From Caldifarciminota bacterium (GTDB lineage: Bacteria > Hydrothermota > Tepidihabitantia > B3-TA06), in NCBI GenBank assembly GCA_014729665.1, contig WJJO01000369.1, forward strand, positions 1-5,903: DNA of 5,903 nt, in the 5' to 3' direction. Both the position numbers and the translations under genes were made by a program. Under the pieces are notes generated by a model, which worked only from the letters and a program-made list of their open reading frames with translations, was not told the DNA's origin and did no database searches. Shown here one piece after another: positions 5,063-5,903 of this stretch. Each line of letters opens with the position of its first letter. The stretch's first letter is position 1.

Positions 5063-5903
5063 GTGTTTTTTGTTAAGAAAGCGACAAAGACCTTTATTTC
5101 AGAGTGCGGTTATGAATCCGGCCAAAGCATCCTCGTTGCATGTTCGGGAGGGGCGGATTCGATTGCACTGCTCCGGTTCCTTCACTCCCGACGGGAAAGA
5201 TTGAAGATTCCAAGGCTCGGGGTCTTTCACCTTAACCACGGCCTTCGAGGAGATGAAGCCCTGGCTGACGAGGAGTTCGTCCGGAAATTGACAGGGGAGC
5301 TAGGATTAACCTTTTACCCCTTCAGGGAGGATGTATCGGCTTATGCCGCAAAGGAAGCCGTCTCTATGGAGATGGCGGGCCGCAGGCTGAGATACGAGAG
5401 ATTGAATGAGGTCTGCCGAAGAGAGGGGTATGAGCTTGCCGCACTCGGACATACCGCCACGGACAACGTCGAGTGGATTCTTCTTTCACTTATCCGGGGC
5501 AGGGTAGAGCCTCTTCTTTGGGGTATCCCTGCACGCAGGGAAAGATATATAAGGCCCCTTATCCGCTGTACGCGTGATGAAATAATCGGATATCTTAAAA
5601 GGCTCAGTCAGTCCTATCGCGAGGATTCCAGCAACATCTCGTTTTCCTACGATCGCAACCGGATTCGTCACCGCATCGTACCACTCCTGAAGGAAGAAAA
5701 CCCGTCGCTGGAGGAGACCGTGAGCCGGACCCTGATGCTGGGTGATTTCCAGAAGGCCTTTCTGGATTCCAGAGCGCGAGAACTTATGGACTCGTTAGTG
5801 ATTATTACGGGTCGAGGGCGGGAGCTTGACACTTCTAAGCTTTCGAGATATAATCCGGTTACACAACTTCATATCCTCCGGTTATTTGTGCCCTGGTTGC
5901 GAA
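5063..5903 (+). CDS. tilS: tRNA(Ile)-lysidine synthase TilS, 3' end cut by the window
   Basis: TilS uses ATP and lysine to convert C34 of the CAU-anticodon tRNA-Ile to lysidine, so that it reads AUA and is charged with isoleucine. The N-terminal PP-loop SGGADS is at residues 28-33. HLNHGLRGDE (56-65), GHTATDNVEWILLSLIRG (129-146), YIRPLIRCTRDEI (162-174), REDSSN (186-191) and YDRNRIRHRIVPLL (196-209) follow in the canonical order. In the third motif the usual A-D-D reads A-T-D (T133), a possible divergence at the active site. The frame stays open to the window end (280 codons), so the C-terminal tRNA-binding part is missing. GTG 5063 is the only upstream start, because the uppP TAA is in the same frame two codons before. 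No Shine-Dalgarno is visible, which suggests coupling to uppP translation. Confidence 0.93.
   Translation, partial: MFFVKKATKTFISECGYESGQSILVACSGGADSIALLRFLHSRRERLKIPRLGVFHLNHGLRGDEALADEEFVRKLTGELGLTFYPFREDVSAYAAKEAVSMEMAGRRLRYERLNEVCRREGYELAALGHTATDNVEWILLSLIRGRVEPLLWGIPARRERYIRPLIRCTRDEIIGYLKRLSQSYREDSSNISFSYDRNRIRHRIVPLLKEENPSLEETVSRTLMLGDFQKAFLDSRARELMDSLVIITGRGRELDTSKLSRYNPVTQLHILRLFVPWLR

Noticed and set aside
2073..5903. Functional link between a tRNA-cutting Toprim effector (as in AriB) and the nearby tilS
   Set aside because: The tRNA target of AriB cannot be assumed here, and tilS sits in its usual housekeeping setting next to uppP, so the proximity is most simply coincidence.

Overview
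The window reads as a piece of chromosome from a diderm (Gram-negative-type) bacterium. Two outer-membrane beta-barrel proteins that both end in a phenylalanine-terminated beta-signal, a BacA-type UppP and a TilS support this. The Wzi-like N-terminal pattern, the TTG/GTG starts and the mixed but roughly 50-60% GC housekeeping genes would fit a non-proteobacterial lineage, for example in the FCB group or a related candidate phylum. That placement is an inference, and no marker here fixes the taxon.

Layout, all on the + strand: (1) 2-667 is the 3' end of an Omp85/BamA-TamA-type barrel, identified by the RGY loop-6 motif and the C-terminal beta-signal. (2) 668-781 is a 114-nt AT-rich gap holding a 19-nt near-perfect palindrome and a 15-codon leader-like ORF that stops on the next gene's ribosome binding site. 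(3) 782-2675 is a two-gene cassette: an ABC/OLD-like AAA ATPase followed, with an 11-nt overlap, by a small Toprim-like (DUF4276-type) protein. (4) 2676-2805 is a gap with a short imperfect direct repeat and a TTGACA-type promoter candidate. (5) 2806-5903 is a tight run of a Wzi-like outer-membrane barrel, uppP and tilS (cut by the window end), with gaps of 13 and 3 nt.

The ATPase/Toprim cassette is clearly more AT-rich than its flanks: hand counts of single 60-nt rows give 20-25 G+C inside and 31-38 outside. It sits between cell-envelope genes with which it has no obvious functional link. Its architecture resembles the PARIS (AriA/AriB) and other OLD-type ATPase plus Toprim anti-phage systems, but the second protein does not look like AriB's DUF4435 and its acidic motif reads D-T-N rather than D-x-D. 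It is the best candidate here for an undescribed defence module. The rest is ordinary envelope biogenesis (outer-membrane insertion or secretion, surface polysaccharide, undecaprenyl phosphate recycling) and tRNA modification.
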